Shown here: positions 8,991 through 17,255 of the stretch, piece by piece
How positions within the stretch are numbered: position 1 is the stretch's first letter
How the letters are laid out: each line of letters starts with the position of its first letter
Assembly (NCBI GenBank): GCA_021647365.1
Contig: JAKIUW010000001.1
Coordinates: 1 to 64,000 of the forward strand
Reading direction: 5' to 3'
Length of the DNA stretch: 64,000 bases
From: Cocleimonas sp.
GTDB lineage: Bacteria > Pseudomonadota > Gammaproteobacteria > Thiotrichales > Thiotrichaceae
Made by a program: the position numbers and the translations under genes
Notes under the pieces: model-generated
Databases searched by the model: none
What the model was told of the DNA's origin: nothing
Seen by the model: only the letters and a program-made list of their open reading frames with translations

Positions 8991-10862
8991 CTATGCAACT
9001 AAATCTTGTATTTCAGTGAGAGATTCAGGATCATCAATCGTTGAGGGCACAATATAGTCTTCGCCATTAAATATTTGTCTCATGGTTTTGCGTAGGATTT
9101 TACCCGAGCGTGTTTTGGGTAAACGTGGCACGATGTAGACTTCTTTAAACGAAGCTACAGCGCCTATTTCTTGTCGTACTAATAAAATAAGCGCTTTGCA
9201 TATCTCTTCATCACTGGCTTCAACGCCATTTTTTAGTACGACAAACCCTGTTGGCATTTGTCCTTTTAATTCATCATTACGACCAATGACCGCACATTCG
9301 GCCACCACTTCGTGCTTACCAATAATTTCTTCCATTTCTCCTGTGGATAGGCGATGTCCTGCGACATTGATGACATCATCAACGCGACCCATGACAAATA
9401 AGTAACCATCATCATCCAAATAACCGCCATCACCGCTGACGTAAAATCCGGGGTAGGTTTCTAAGTAGCTGGCCTTAAAACGATCCATGTCTTCCCAAAC
9501 AGTGGTTAAACAACTGGGAGGCAGAGGGAGTTTAATGGCGATGTTCCCCTGTGTATTTGCAGGTAACTCTTTTCCATTTTCATCCAGTATTTGCACGTGA
9601 TAACCCGGGCAGGGAACGGTGGATGAACCCGCTTTTACGGGCATTTTTTCAATACCACGCATATTAGCGGAGATCGCCCAGCCTGTTTCAGTTTGCCACC
9701 AGTGGTCAATCACAGGTAAGCCAAATTGTTCCGTAAGCCAATCATAGGTGGGTGGGTCTAAGCGCTCGCCCGCAGAAAAGAGTGTTTCTAATGATGATAA
9801 ATCGTATTGCTTCGCCAATTCAGTATTAGGGTCTTCTTTCTTAATTGCTCTAAACGCAGTGGGCGCGGTAAACAGTGCTTTGACTTTGTATTCTTCAACC
9901 ACTCGCCAGAACGCACCAGCATCGGGTGTCATTATCGGTTTACCTTCGTATAAAATCGTGGTGCAACCGTGTAATAAAGGTGCGTAGATAATGTATGAAT
10001 GTCCAACTACCCAACCCACATCAGATGCCGCCCAAAACACATCCCCAGGGTTAATATCATAAATGGCTTTCATGCTGTATTTCATGGCGACAGCGTGCCC
10101 GCCATTTTCGCGCACTACGCCCTTTGGCTTACCTGTGGTGCCTGATGTATATAAAATATAAAGTAGGTCATCGCCTTTTACGGGTGTGCAATCAGCGGGC
10201 GTTGCTTTGCTCATGGCGGTTGCCCAGTCTACATCTCGGGCTTGTTTTAGGTCTGCTGTTTTTTCACCACGTTGGTACACGACACAGTGATCTGGTGTGT
10301 GATTGGCTATATCAATAGCATTATCTATCAAAGGCTTATATTCAATAACTCTGGCAATTTCGATGCCGCACGACGCACTTAAAATAACTTTTGGTTTGGC
10401 ATCATCAATTCGAATGGCAAGCTCCGGCGCGGCAAATCCACCAAATACCACTGAGTGAATAGCACCTAATCGCGCACAAGCTAACATAGCAATGGCGGCT
10501 TCAGGAATCATTGGCATATAGATAATGACACGATCACCTTTTGTGGTGCCTAGTTCTTTGAGCATACCCGCACAAAGCGCCACTTCATCGCGAAGCTCGC
10601 GGTAGGTATAAGTTTTCTTTGTATTGGTGACAGGTGAATCATAGATAAGCGCGGCTTGATCTGCGCGGCCGTTTTCGACATGATAATCCAGCGCCATATA
10701 GGCGGTGTTCATTTCACCATCAGCAAACCAATGATGGATGCCGTGTTTATCTTGGCTGAGAATCTTTTCAGGTTTTTTAAACCACTTGAGCGCCTTGGCT
10801 TTTTCTCCCCAGAATTTTTCTGGGTTTTCTTTTGATGCGTTGAATTCTTCTTGGTAGCTCAT
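8991..10862 (-). CDS. prpE: propionate-CoA ligase (PrpE-like acyl-CoA synthetase)
   Basis: This adenylate-forming enzyme of 623 residues activates propionate (or acetate) to the acyl-CoA with ATP. The AMP-binding motif YTSGTTGKPKGVVRENGG is typical of PrpE, where acetyl-CoA synthetase usually has a different continuation. The A5-type WWQTETGWAIS and the acetylatable lysine motif KTRSGKILR near the C-terminus are present. I choose the ATG at 10862 because AAAGGAGAATAAG precedes it; the longer reading frame starts in repeat sequence. It is the last gene of the methylcitrate cluster, separated from the nitroreductase gene by a repeat block. Substrate preference between propionate and acetate is inferred from context. 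Confidence 0.9.
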   Translation of the reverse strand: MSYQEEFNASKENPEKFWGEKAKALKWFKKPEKILSQDKHGIHHWFADGEMNTAYMALDYHVENGRADQAALIYDSPVTNTKKTYTYRELRDEVALCAGMLKELGTTKGDRVIIYMPMIPEAAIAMLACARLGAIHSVVFGGFAAPELAIRIDDAKPKVILSASCGIEIARVIEYKPLIDNAIDIANHTPDHCVVYQRGEKTADLKQARDVDWATAMSKATPADCTPVKGDDLLYILYTSGTTGKPKGVVRENGGHAVAMKYSMKAIYDINPGDVFWAASDVGWVVGHSYIIYAPLLHGCTTILYEGKPIMTPDAGAFWRVVEEYKVKALFTAPTAFRAIKKEDPNTELAKQYDLSSLETLFSAGERLDPPTYDWLTEQFGLPVIDHWWQTETGWAISANMRGIEKMPVKAGSSTVPCPGYHVQILDENGKELPANTQGNIAIKLPLPPSCLTTVWEDMDRFKASYLETYPGFYVSGDGGYLDDDGYLFVMGRVDDVINVAGHRLSTGEMEEIIGKHEVVAECAVIGRNDELKGQMPTGFVVLKNGVEASDEEICKALILLVRQEIGAVASFKEVYIVPRLPKTRSGKILRKTMRQIFNGEDYIVPSTIDDPESLTEIQDLVA

Positions 10863-10880
10863 CTTATTCTCCTTTCTCTT

Positions 10881-11043
10881 TTTTTGCCACGGAAACACGC
10901 GGAAGGACACGGAAGGAAAAACAAAAGAAACATCATGTAAAAGTAGGGGGTGTGCTTTTACTATTAACTTATTTTTACTCCCTCTTTTTCTACGAGGGGA
11001 GTTTTTTAGTCTTTTTCTGTGTCCTTCTGCGTGTTTCCGTGGC
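10881..11043. repeat. composite repeat block: CCACGGAA inverted repeat around a C-tract half element
   Basis: The outer arms 10881-10920 (TGCCACGGAAACACGCGGAA) and 11011-11043 (its near complement) form an inverted repeat. Inside is a half element of the palindromic family at 10931-10958, altered to GTAGGGGG. Next to it is a small hairpin, ACTCCC(T)C with GAGGGGAGT, followed by six T on the plus strand. Nothing protein-coding is evident. A close relative of this block lies at 13229-13449, also inside the propionate operon. Confidence 0.8.
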
Positions 11044-11051
11044 TTAAAATA

Positions 11052-11717
11052 TTACTTAAAATACTGCGTAAATGAATTCACACCCTCACGCGAGGTGCGA
11101 TAACTATTCACCAGCGCATTTTTATCTTCATAACCCAACGCCATTCCACACAATAAAATGCTGTCATCACCATAACCCAGCTCAGTCTTAATTATTTCAG
11201 GATAATCAGCGATGGATGCCTGAGGACAAGTCGCTAAACCTTGTTCTGTTGCGGCTAACATAACGGACTGAATAAACATGCCGTAATCCATATACGAACC
11301 GGCTTGCATTGCTGCATCCATAAAAAATAGCAGCATCACAGGTGCATCAAAAGCACGGTAATTAGCAGCCCATTGGTCTGTTTGGCGCTCTCTATCTGTG
11401 CGTTCAATGCCCAATGTTTTATACATCAGCAAGCCACATTCCTTTCGACGTGAAGTGAAGGGTTCTTTCCACTCGGTTGGGTAATAACTGTATTCTGCTT
11501 TGCCTTTGTCACCACCTCGAAAAGTGGCTTCTATTTTTTCTTGTAACGTTAGCTTTGTTTTACCACTCACTACGGCGACTTGCCAAGGCTGGGTATTTAC
11601 ACCTGATGGCGCATGTCGCGCGGCATCTAAAATGGCGGTGATCTTCGTTGGCTCTACGGCTTTATCTAAATAGGCTCGGACAGATTTACGTTGTACTAAT
11701 GCTTCGCTGACTTTCAT
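11052..11717 (-). CDS. nitroreductase-family FMN flavoprotein
   Basis: The 221-residue protein begins VSEALVQRKSVRAY, the FMN phosphate-binding arginine region of the nitroreductase family, and has the matching HAPSGVNTQPWQ segment and a C-terminal LLCGMALGY motif. Such enzymes reduce nitro groups, quinones or flavins with NAD(P)H as oxygen-insensitive homodimers. It starts 13 bp after prpD in the same direction, so it is co-transcribed with the propionate genes. A role in that pathway is not established; it could act on a nitroalkane acid or simply be a passenger. Confidence 0.88.
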   Translation of the reverse strand: MKVSEALVQRKSVRAYLDKAVEPTKITAILDAARHAPSGVNTQPWQVAVVSGKTKLTLQEKIEATFRGGDKGKAEYSYYPTEWKEPFTSRRKECGLLMYKTLGIERTDRERQTDQWAANYRAFDAPVMLLFFMDAAMQAGSYMDYGMFIQSVMLAATEQGLATCPQASIADYPEIIKTELGYGDDSILLCGMALGYEDKNALVNSYRTSREGVNSFTQYFK

Positions 11718-11730
11718 ATTATATTTATCC

Positions 11731-13185
11731 TTATTGAGATAAAAGTTCCATCATTTGATTAACTGTTGTTCTTTCAAAGGTAGCTTGATCTGCACAAATT
11801 TCAAGAATTTGATCAGATTTCTTTTGGCTGACTTTTCCTCGTAGATAACGCTCAAACTTTTCTTTTAATAGCGGAATACCTTCTTCTCGGCGACGGCGAT
11901 GTCCGACAGGGTAATCGACCACCACATTGTCAGTTGATGTTCCATCATTAAAGAAGACTTGAATAGAATTACCTATAGCACGTTTATCCGCCTCTAAGTA
12001 TTCTTTGGTAAAGCGTGGGTCTTCGCTAACTTCCATCTTGTCGCGCAGGGCATCAATGCGTGGGTCATTAGCGACATTGTCTTCATAATCTTCTGCGGTG
12101 AGATTACCTTTTAGTAGCCCAACAGCAATCATGTATTGCAGGCAATGATCACGATCAGCGGGGTTGTCTAATGGGCCAACCTTATTGATAATTCTATCGC
12201 CTGATTCTTGGGTTTTGATATTGATGCTTTTGATTTCATTCAAACGATGTACGATTTCTGGGTGCAGGGTGATAGCCGCTTCAACGGCTGTCTGGGCGTG
12301 AAATTCTGCGGGGAATGAAATCTTGAACAGAATATTCTCCATCGTGTACGTACCGTAGCCTTGCTTAAATACCAGCTCTTTTTCGCGGAACGATACATCT
12401 TGAAAGCCCCAGCCTTTGGCCGTAATAGCAGAGGGATAACCCATTTCGCCACGTTGCGCCATAAATGCTAAGAATAATCCGCGAGATGACGCATCACCCG
12501 CCGCCCATGATTTTCTTGAACCGGTGTTCGGTGCATGGCGATAAGTACGCAGTGCAGAACCATCAAGCCATGCATGAGAAACGGCATTCAAACAATCATC
12601 ACGGTTACAACCAAGCATTTGTGCGCTGATGGCGGTTGATGCTATGCGCACCAGCATAACGTGATCTAAACCTGCTCGGTTAAAACAATTTTCTAGCGCG
12701 ATTACGCCTTGTACTTCGTGGGCTTTAATCATTGCAGTAATCACGTCTTTCATCGTGAGTGAATCTTTACCCTCCGCCATGCGCTGACGTGAAAGGTAAT
12801 CTGCCAATGATAAAATAGCGCCAAGGTTATCCGAAGGATGTCCCCACTCTGCTGCCAACCATGTGTCGTTATAATCCAACCAACGTACCATTGCACCGAT
12901 ATTCCAAGCAGCACGTACAGGGTCAAGCTCGTAAGAAGTTCCTGGAACGCGAGAGCCAGTGCCTTGCATCGTTGCGCCAGGGACAATTGGACCAAGCATC
13001 TTGGTGCAGGCCGGGTAGTTGAGCGCTAGCAAGCCACAGCCGATAGTATCCATAAAATCATAGCGCGCGGTTTTCATGGCTTCATCTGATGTTGTGACAT
13101 CGTAAGTTAGAACATAGTCGACGATGTCTTGAATGACTTTGTCAAAGTCTGGTCGGGTGGTGTCTAGTGTTATTGCTTGGCTCAT
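11731..13185 (-). CDS. prpD: 2-methylcitrate dehydratase PrpD
   Basis: This 484-residue protein of the MmgE/PrpD family dehydrates 2-methylcitrate to 2-methylaconitate in the methylcitrate cycle. Typical segments include YDFMDTIGCGLLALNYPAC, the WLDYNDTWLAAEWGHPSDN motif, and HAQTAVEAAITLHP in the second domain. Length agrees with E. coli PrpD (483 aa). It is the PrpD type of dehydratase, so the AcnD/PrpF alternative is not needed. It is separated from prpC by a repeat block, which may reduce downstream expression. Confidence 0.95.
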   Translation of the reverse strand: MSQAITLDTTRPDFDKVIQDIVDYVLTYDVTTSDEAMKTARYDFMDTIGCGLLALNYPACTKMLGPIVPGATMQGTGSRVPGTSYELDPVRAAWNIGAMVRWLDYNDTWLAAEWGHPSDNLGAILSLADYLSRQRMAEGKDSLTMKDVITAMIKAHEVQGVIALENCFNRAGLDHVMLVRIASTAISAQMLGCNRDDCLNAVSHAWLDGSALRTYRHAPNTGSRKSWAAGDASSRGLFLAFMAQRGEMGYPSAITAKGWGFQDVSFREKELVFKQGYGTYTMENILFKISFPAEFHAQTAVEAAITLHPEIVHRLNEIKSINIKTQESGDRIINKVGPLDNPADRDHCLQYMIAVGLLKGNLTAEDYEDNVANDPRIDALRDKMEVSEDPRFTKEYLEADKRAIGNSIQVFFNDGTSTDNVVVDYPVGHRRRREEGIPLLKEKFERYLRGKVSQKKSDQILEICADQATFERTTVNQMMELLSQ

Positions 13186-13228
13186 TGTTTGTTTCTCTAT
13201 TTTTATCTAAAAAAGAAAGGTCAAAAGA

Positions 13229-13449
13229 TTTTTTGCCACGAAATACACGGAAGGACACGGAAAAGGACTAAACAATACTTCAATTTGTTCAACAGAACGT
13301 ACCATAATTGAGCGCGTTCCCTGAGCGGAGTCGAAGGGCACCAAATAATAAACATAAAAAATAAAGTACACCCCCCCACTTTTACATGATGTCCCTGTTT
13401 TTTCTTTTGTTTTTCTTCCGTGTCCTTCCGTGTATTCCGTGGCAAAAAA
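13229..13449. repeat. composite repeat block: CCACGGAA inverted repeat with two other repeat types inside
   Basis: The outer arms at 13229-13265 and 13413-13449 (TTTTTGCCACGAAATACACG and its near complement) enclose a TCGAC/CTCAG-type repeat at 13314-13340. They also enclose a subtype-A half element with seven C at 13364-13391. No open reading frame of interest is present. It interrupts the propionate operon between prpC and prpD. Confidence 0.82.
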
Positions 13450-13471
13450 TTCTTTAAGTTCGTTACTCTCG

Positions 13472-14626
13472 TTAAGTTCGTTGATGTAGCGGTATAAATT
13501 CTAAATTCTCAGGTCCTATATAATTGGCCGAAGGGCGTATTATCTTTCCATCTTCACGCTGTTCAATCACATGTGCGCCCCAACCGCTTGTTCTTGCGAT
13601 GATAAATAGTGGGGTGAACATATCGGTGGGTACGCCCATTTGGTTGTACGATACCGCTGAAAACCAATCTAAATTAGGGAACATCTTTTTCATGTCCCAC
13701 AGGGTAGTTTCTAAGCGATCGGCTACGTCATACATCAGCGTATCTCCGTTTTCATTGGAGAGTTGCTTGGCAACGAGTTTGATTACTTCATTACGTGGAT
13801 CGCCTGTGGTGTAAACAGGGTGTCCAAAACCGATAATAATTTCTTTGTTGGCCACACGTTCACGAATGTCTGATTCGGCTTCATCTGCTGATTTGTAGCG
13901 TTGCTGAATTCTAAAAGCGGCTTCATTAGCGCCTCCGTGTTTTGGACCGCGTAATGCGCCGATGCCACCCGTAATGCAGGAATGCATATCGGATTCTGTA
14001 CCCGCAATAACACGTGCCGCGAATGTAGACGCATTAAATTCGTGCTCAGCGTATAAAATCAAAGATACGTGCATGGCTTTTACCCATGAAGACTTTGGCT
14101 TTTCACCGTGTAACAAATGTAAGAAATGCCCTCCAATGGAGTCATCATCAGTTTGTAATCCGATGCGTTTGTTGTTGTGGCTGTAGTGATACCAGTACAC
14201 TAGCATTGAGCCAAAACTTGCCATGAGACGATCAACAATATCGCGAGCCTTATCGACAGGATGCGCGTCATCTTCTGTTTCTAAACACCCTAAAATAGAA
14301 CAACCGGTGCGCATCACATCCATCGGATGCGCCGTTTTCGGGATTTGTTCTAACGCTGTTTTTACGGCATCAGGCAATTCACGCATCGACTGTAACTTTG
14401 TTTTATACGCATCAAGTTCTGCTTGATTGGGTAAGCTACCATGCACGATTAAATGTGCGATTTCTTCAAATTCAGCTTGTTCGGCAAATTCTAAAATATC
14501 ATAGCCACGATAATGTAAATCATTACCTGTGATGCCTACGGTACAAATTGCGGTATTGCCAGCCGTTGTTCCAGAGAGAGCGACGGATTTTTTGGGTTTA
14601 AAGCCAGTTGTTGATGCAGTCGTCAT
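13472..14626 (-). CDS. prpC: 2-methylcitrate synthase PrpC
   Basis: The 384-residue citrate-synthase-family protein condenses propionyl-CoA with oxaloacetate. The short length (about 380, not 430) and the signature GGIGALRGPKHGGANEAA with the catalytic histidine, then GFGHPVYTTGDPR, point to the methylcitrate type. The ATG shares one base with the prpB stop codon (TAATG) and follows a GGAGG ribosome-binding site, so translation of prpB and prpC is coupled. Confidence 0.95.
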   Translation of the reverse strand: MTTASTTGFKPKKSVALSGTTAGNTAICTVGITGNDLHYRGYDILEFAEQAEFEEIAHLIVHGSLPNQAELDAYKTKLQSMRELPDAVKTALEQIPKTAHPMDVMRTGCSILGCLETEDDAHPVDKARDIVDRLMASFGSMLVYWYHYSHNNKRIGLQTDDDSIGGHFLHLLHGEKPKSSWVKAMHVSLILYAEHEFNASTFAARVIAGTESDMHSCITGGIGALRGPKHGGANEAAFRIQQRYKSADEAESDIRERVANKEIIIGFGHPVYTTGDPRNEVIKLVAKQLSNENGDTLMYDVADRLETTLWDMKKMFPNLDWFSAVSYNQMGVPTDMFTPLFIIARTSGWGAHVIEQREDGKIIRPSANYIGPENLEFIPLHQRT

Positions 14627-15510
14627 TATTTTTCCTCCTGCTTGTCATTAGAGAAAAGTTGATCTAGTTTTTGCTCGTATTCGTGATAACCAAGAAAGTC
14701 ATAAAGCTCCATGCGTGTTTGCATTGTGTCGACAACATTTTTTTGAGTGCCATCATCAAGCAAGTGTTGATAAACATTAAGCGCCGCCTTGCTCATAGCA
14801 CGAAATGCACTTAGTGGATAAAGCGCCAAATCAACCCCAGCGCTGGCAAGTTCATCGGTTGTAAAAAGCGGAGTTGCACCAAACTCGGTAATATTTGCCA
14901 ACACAGGCACGCCAACCGCATTCACAAATTCTTGATACTGTGAAAGCTCAGTCATCGCTTCTGGGAAGATCATATCCGCGCCCGCTTCAACACAGGCGAT
15001 GCCGCGTTCAATTGCAGACTCCATGCCTTCAACCGCTAGAGCATCGGTGCGTGCCATAATCACAAAATTATCATCGGTGCGCGCATCAACAGCAGACTTC
15101 ACACGGTCAACCATTTCTTGTTTTGAGATAATCGCTTTATTGGGGCGATGCCCACAACGTTTTTGCATGATTTGATCTTCAATATGAAAACCAGCCACGC
15201 CCGCACGAATCATCTCGCGGGTACAACGCGCAATATTAAATGTGCCACCCCAGCCCGTATCCACATCAACCAATAAGGGCAGGGTGGTTGCATCGGTGAT
15301 TCTGTAGGCATCTTCTAAAACATCTTTAAGTGTGGTGATGCCCAAGTCAGGCGTGCCAAAAGAGCAAGCTGCGACGCCACCGCCAGAAAGGTAAAGCGCT
15401 TTATGCCCCACTTTTTCCGCCATAATGGCAGAGTAGGCATCAACAGCACCGACAACTTGAAGTGGGTTATTGTCTTTAACTGCTTGCCTAAATTTCTTAC
15501 CCATACTCAT
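14626..15510 (-). CDS. prpB: 2-methylisocitrate lyase PrpB
   Basis: The 294-residue PEP-mutase/isocitrate-lyase-superfamily enzyme splits 2-methylisocitrate to pyruvate and succinate. The active-site loop QKRCGHRPNK carries the catalytic Cys, and the metal-binding DVDTGWGGTFN is present. Length fits PrpB (about 295), not isocitrate lyase (over 430). It is the first enzyme gene of the operon, 13 bp after the regulator. Confidence 0.95.
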   Translation of the reverse strand: MSMGKKFRQAVKDNNPLQVVGAVDAYSAIMAEKVGHKALYLSGGGVAACSFGTPDLGITTLKDVLEDAYRITDATTLPLLVDVDTGWGGTFNIARCTREMIRAGVAGFHIEDQIMQKRCGHRPNKAIISKQEMVDRVKSAVDARTDDNFVIMARTDALAVEGMESAIERGIACVEAGADMIFPEAMTELSQYQEFVNAVGVPVLANITEFGATPLFTTDELASAGVDLALYPLSAFRAMSKAALNVYQHLLDDGTQKNVVDTMQTRMELYDFLGYHEYEQKLDQLFSNDKQEEK

Positions 15511-15523
15511 GTTCTTATCTCGC

Positions 15524-16228
15524 TCATGGCTGTGTATCCTTTTCTATACTTTCGTTATCCAAAATGTCTTTAACAATCTTCCACGCGCCGCTGATGTGTC
15601 TTCGCATTAAAAGTTCTGCCAACTCAGGGTCACGTTGTGCAATGGCCTCGGTGATTTGTTTGTGCTCTTGCAATGCGCGTAGAGGTCGCTCAGGCGTTTG
15701 GCTCGAGCGGTGGCGACACATACGCAGCAGTTGATAAAGCTCGCTACTCAGTAAATCCATTAGCCATTGGTTATTACTGGCTTGCGCGATACGAAAGTGG
15801 AAATCCAAATCCCCTTCTCTTTGAAAATATTCCTTACCCTGTGATTGATCAATCGTGCTTTCATGCTTTTTTAAAAGCTGATGAAGCTCACCAATATCAT
15901 CATCAGACATACGCGTAGCAGCAAGCCGAGCAGACATGCCTTCAAGTGCTTCGCGCACTGTGTAGATTTCTTCCATCATGGAATGGGTGAGGGTGACAAC
16001 CCGTGTGCCAGCATGAGGCTTGCGAACCAGTAGACGTAAACCCTCAAGCCTACGAATAGCTTCACGCAAAGGCCCACGGCTAATGCCATATTGCTTGGCA
16101 ATTTCGTCTTCGGTGATTTTACTGCCTTGCGCTAAATCGCCTTTGATAATCGCTTCTTTTAGATCGTGAAATACTTGATCAGAAAGCGTTTGGCGCTCGG
16201 AGATTGATGTAATGGTATTTTGATTCAT
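15524..16228 (-). CDS. GntR-family (FCD domain) regulator of the propionate operon
   Basis: The 234-residue regulator has an N-terminal winged helix (LSDQVFHDLKEAIIKGDLAQ, ITEDEIAKQYGISRGPLREA) and a helical FCD effector domain (about residues 85-220) with the metal-ligand histidines expected for this fold. I choose the ATG at 16228; the longer frame begins with TTG at 16237, inside a palindrome that looks like the operator. Its place as first gene of the operon and the two identical palindromes at its start suggest autoregulation and control of prpBCDE. The effector (methylcitrate, propionate or similar) is inferred. Confidence 0.9.
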   Translation of the reverse strand: MNQNTITSISERQTLSDQVFHDLKEAIIKGDLAQGSKITEDEIAKQYGISRGPLREAIRRLEGLRLLVRKPHAGTRVVTLTHSMMEEIYTVREALEGMSARLAATRMSDDDIGELHQLLKKHESTIDQSQGKEYFQREGDLDFHFRIAQASNNQWLMDLLSSELYQLLRMCRHRSSQTPERPLRALQEHKQITEAIAQRDPELAELLMRRHISGAWKIVKDILDNESIEKDTQP

Positions 16229-16300
16229 TGTTGACAATCGGCTGATTAAAAGTAGTTTTGATAATGTAAATGTAGCTTATAACTATAAATTGTCAACAAT
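16227..16300 (-). promoter_or_regulatory. propionate operon promoter with two identical palindromic operators
   Basis: The 12-bp palindrome ATTGTTGACAAT occurs at 16227-16238 and, as ATTGTCAACAAT, at 16289-16300. The upstream copy contains TTGACA on the minus strand, a perfect -35 box; a TACATT sequence 16 bp further could be the -10. The downstream copy covers the start codon of the regulator gene. TTGT-N2-ACAA fits operators of FCD-type GntR proteins. A 62-bp centre-to-centre spacing would permit looping. Confidence 0.7.
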
Positions 16301-16328
16301 TAGCTTTTAATGCTAATGATTAAATATA

Positions 16329-16385
16329 CAAAGCACACCCCTCACTTTTACATGATGTTCTGTAGAGGTGGGAGGAGGATATGCT
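16329..16385. repeat. degenerate palindromic repeat, subtype A
   Basis: The left arm AAGCACACCCCTCACTTTTACATGATG is close to consensus but has the C-tract interrupted by T. The right arm (AGAGGTGGGAGGAGGATATGCTT) has decayed strongly. It lies between the divergent gntR and the secreted Lys-rich protein gene. Confidence 0.7.
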
Positions 16386-16534
16386 TCCATAATTCTAATA
16401 AGCAGAATTGGTTTGTAGAATTCACTGTTATATGGATTTATTATTTAGTTACAAACAACTAATCTATTGAATTGTTATTATTGTATAATTATGGGTATTC
16501 TATTACATTTATATTTTCTAAAAGGAAAAGCGTC

Positions 16535-16933
16535 GTGAGAATTCTACTAATAAGTATTTGTTTATTTGTGCAGTCTTTATCCTTTGGAGGAGACTTAAAA
16601 GACAATAAACTGCTTACTGCCGAAGATTTAAACCGTGACCAGTTGTATAAAAAAAATCCTGATTTATTAAGTGGTAGTTCACATAATGCAAAGAAAAAAA
16701 CACCTGAAAAGAGTACTAAAGAAAAACTGGATACGCCCAAGGTTGATGGTAGTCCAGCATTAGAACAAACAAAGAAAATATCTAGCGAGCTACAAAAGGA
16801 ACAATTATTGGAAGCTACAAAAAAATCAAAAGCAGTGGAACAAAAAAAGCCCAAGAGTACATCAAAGCAAGCACATAAAACTGATAATAGAAGAATTCCT
16901 CAGTTTCTGACTCATAAAAATAGGGTTCAATAG
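16535..16933 (+). CDS. small secreted Lys-rich protein of unknown function
   Basis: I do not recognise a family. With a GTG start at 16535, preceded by AAAGGAAAAG, the product is 132 residues. It has a signal peptide (RILLISICLFVQSLSFG, cleavage before GDLKD) and a low-complexity mature part rich in Lys, Glu and Gln (KKKTPEKSTKEKLD, EQKKPKSTSKQ). The mature part is probably disordered and periplasmic. A longer frame starting at 16472 would spoil the signal peptide. Confidence 0.6.
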   Translation: MRILLISICLFVQSLSFGGDLKDNKLLTAEDLNRDQLYKKNPDLLSGSSHNAKKKTPEKSTKEKLDTPKVDGSPALEQTKKISSELQKEQLLEATKKSKAVEQKKPKSTSKQAHKTDNRRIPQFLTHKNRVQ

Positions 16934-16952
16934 CAAGAGCTACCTCTAAATA

Positions 16953-17255
16953 TTATTTAGAGATATTTATAGTGTCGCCAACAACCCCGCCAATATAATG
17001 ATTAATATCATTATCATTTAGCTCGGCAGTTTCATCATGCCACCAGCCTGAAATGGCAGTGACTTCGCCTAGACTGACATCAAAAGCTTTTGTAAATAAC
17101 TTCATTAACTCAAGTTGCTGTTCGATTTTCAAATCCAATACCAAATAGCGCAACATATCAGAAGGCTTGCCACCAGATATCGCCATGCTATGAAGTTTGG
17201 TTATGATTTCGGTTTCATCTGTTTTTGACACTGTGGGGTTGTCTGAAGCGCTCAT
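16953..17255 (-). CDS. hypothetical protein downstream of metG, 100 aa
   Basis: The 100-residue acidic, soluble protein has no motif I recognise; helices around DMLRYLVLDLKIEQQLELMKLF and a WWHDE segment stand out. Its ATG immediately follows the metG stop codon with no gap, so it is the second cistron of a metG transcript. No function can be assigned. Confidence 0.65.
   Translation of the reverse strand: MSASDNPTVSKTDETEIITKLHSMAISGGKPSDMLRYLVLDLKIEQQLELMKLFTKAFDVSLGEVTAISGWWHDETAELNDNDINHYIGGVVGDTINISK

Noticed and set aside
8758..8998. Two minus-strand frames over the end of pilE
   Set aside because: They are shadows of pilE extended through the palindrome (for example AHPPSFTSCKT) and have no family resemblance.
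13221..13445. 74-codon minus-strand frame containing HHVKVGGCTLF
   Set aside because: It reads straight through the composite repeat block; the peptide is simply a repeat translation in another frame.
14223..14426. Plus-strand frames opposite prpC and prpB
   Set aside because: They are antisense shadows of strongly conserved enzymes and lack ribosome-binding sites.
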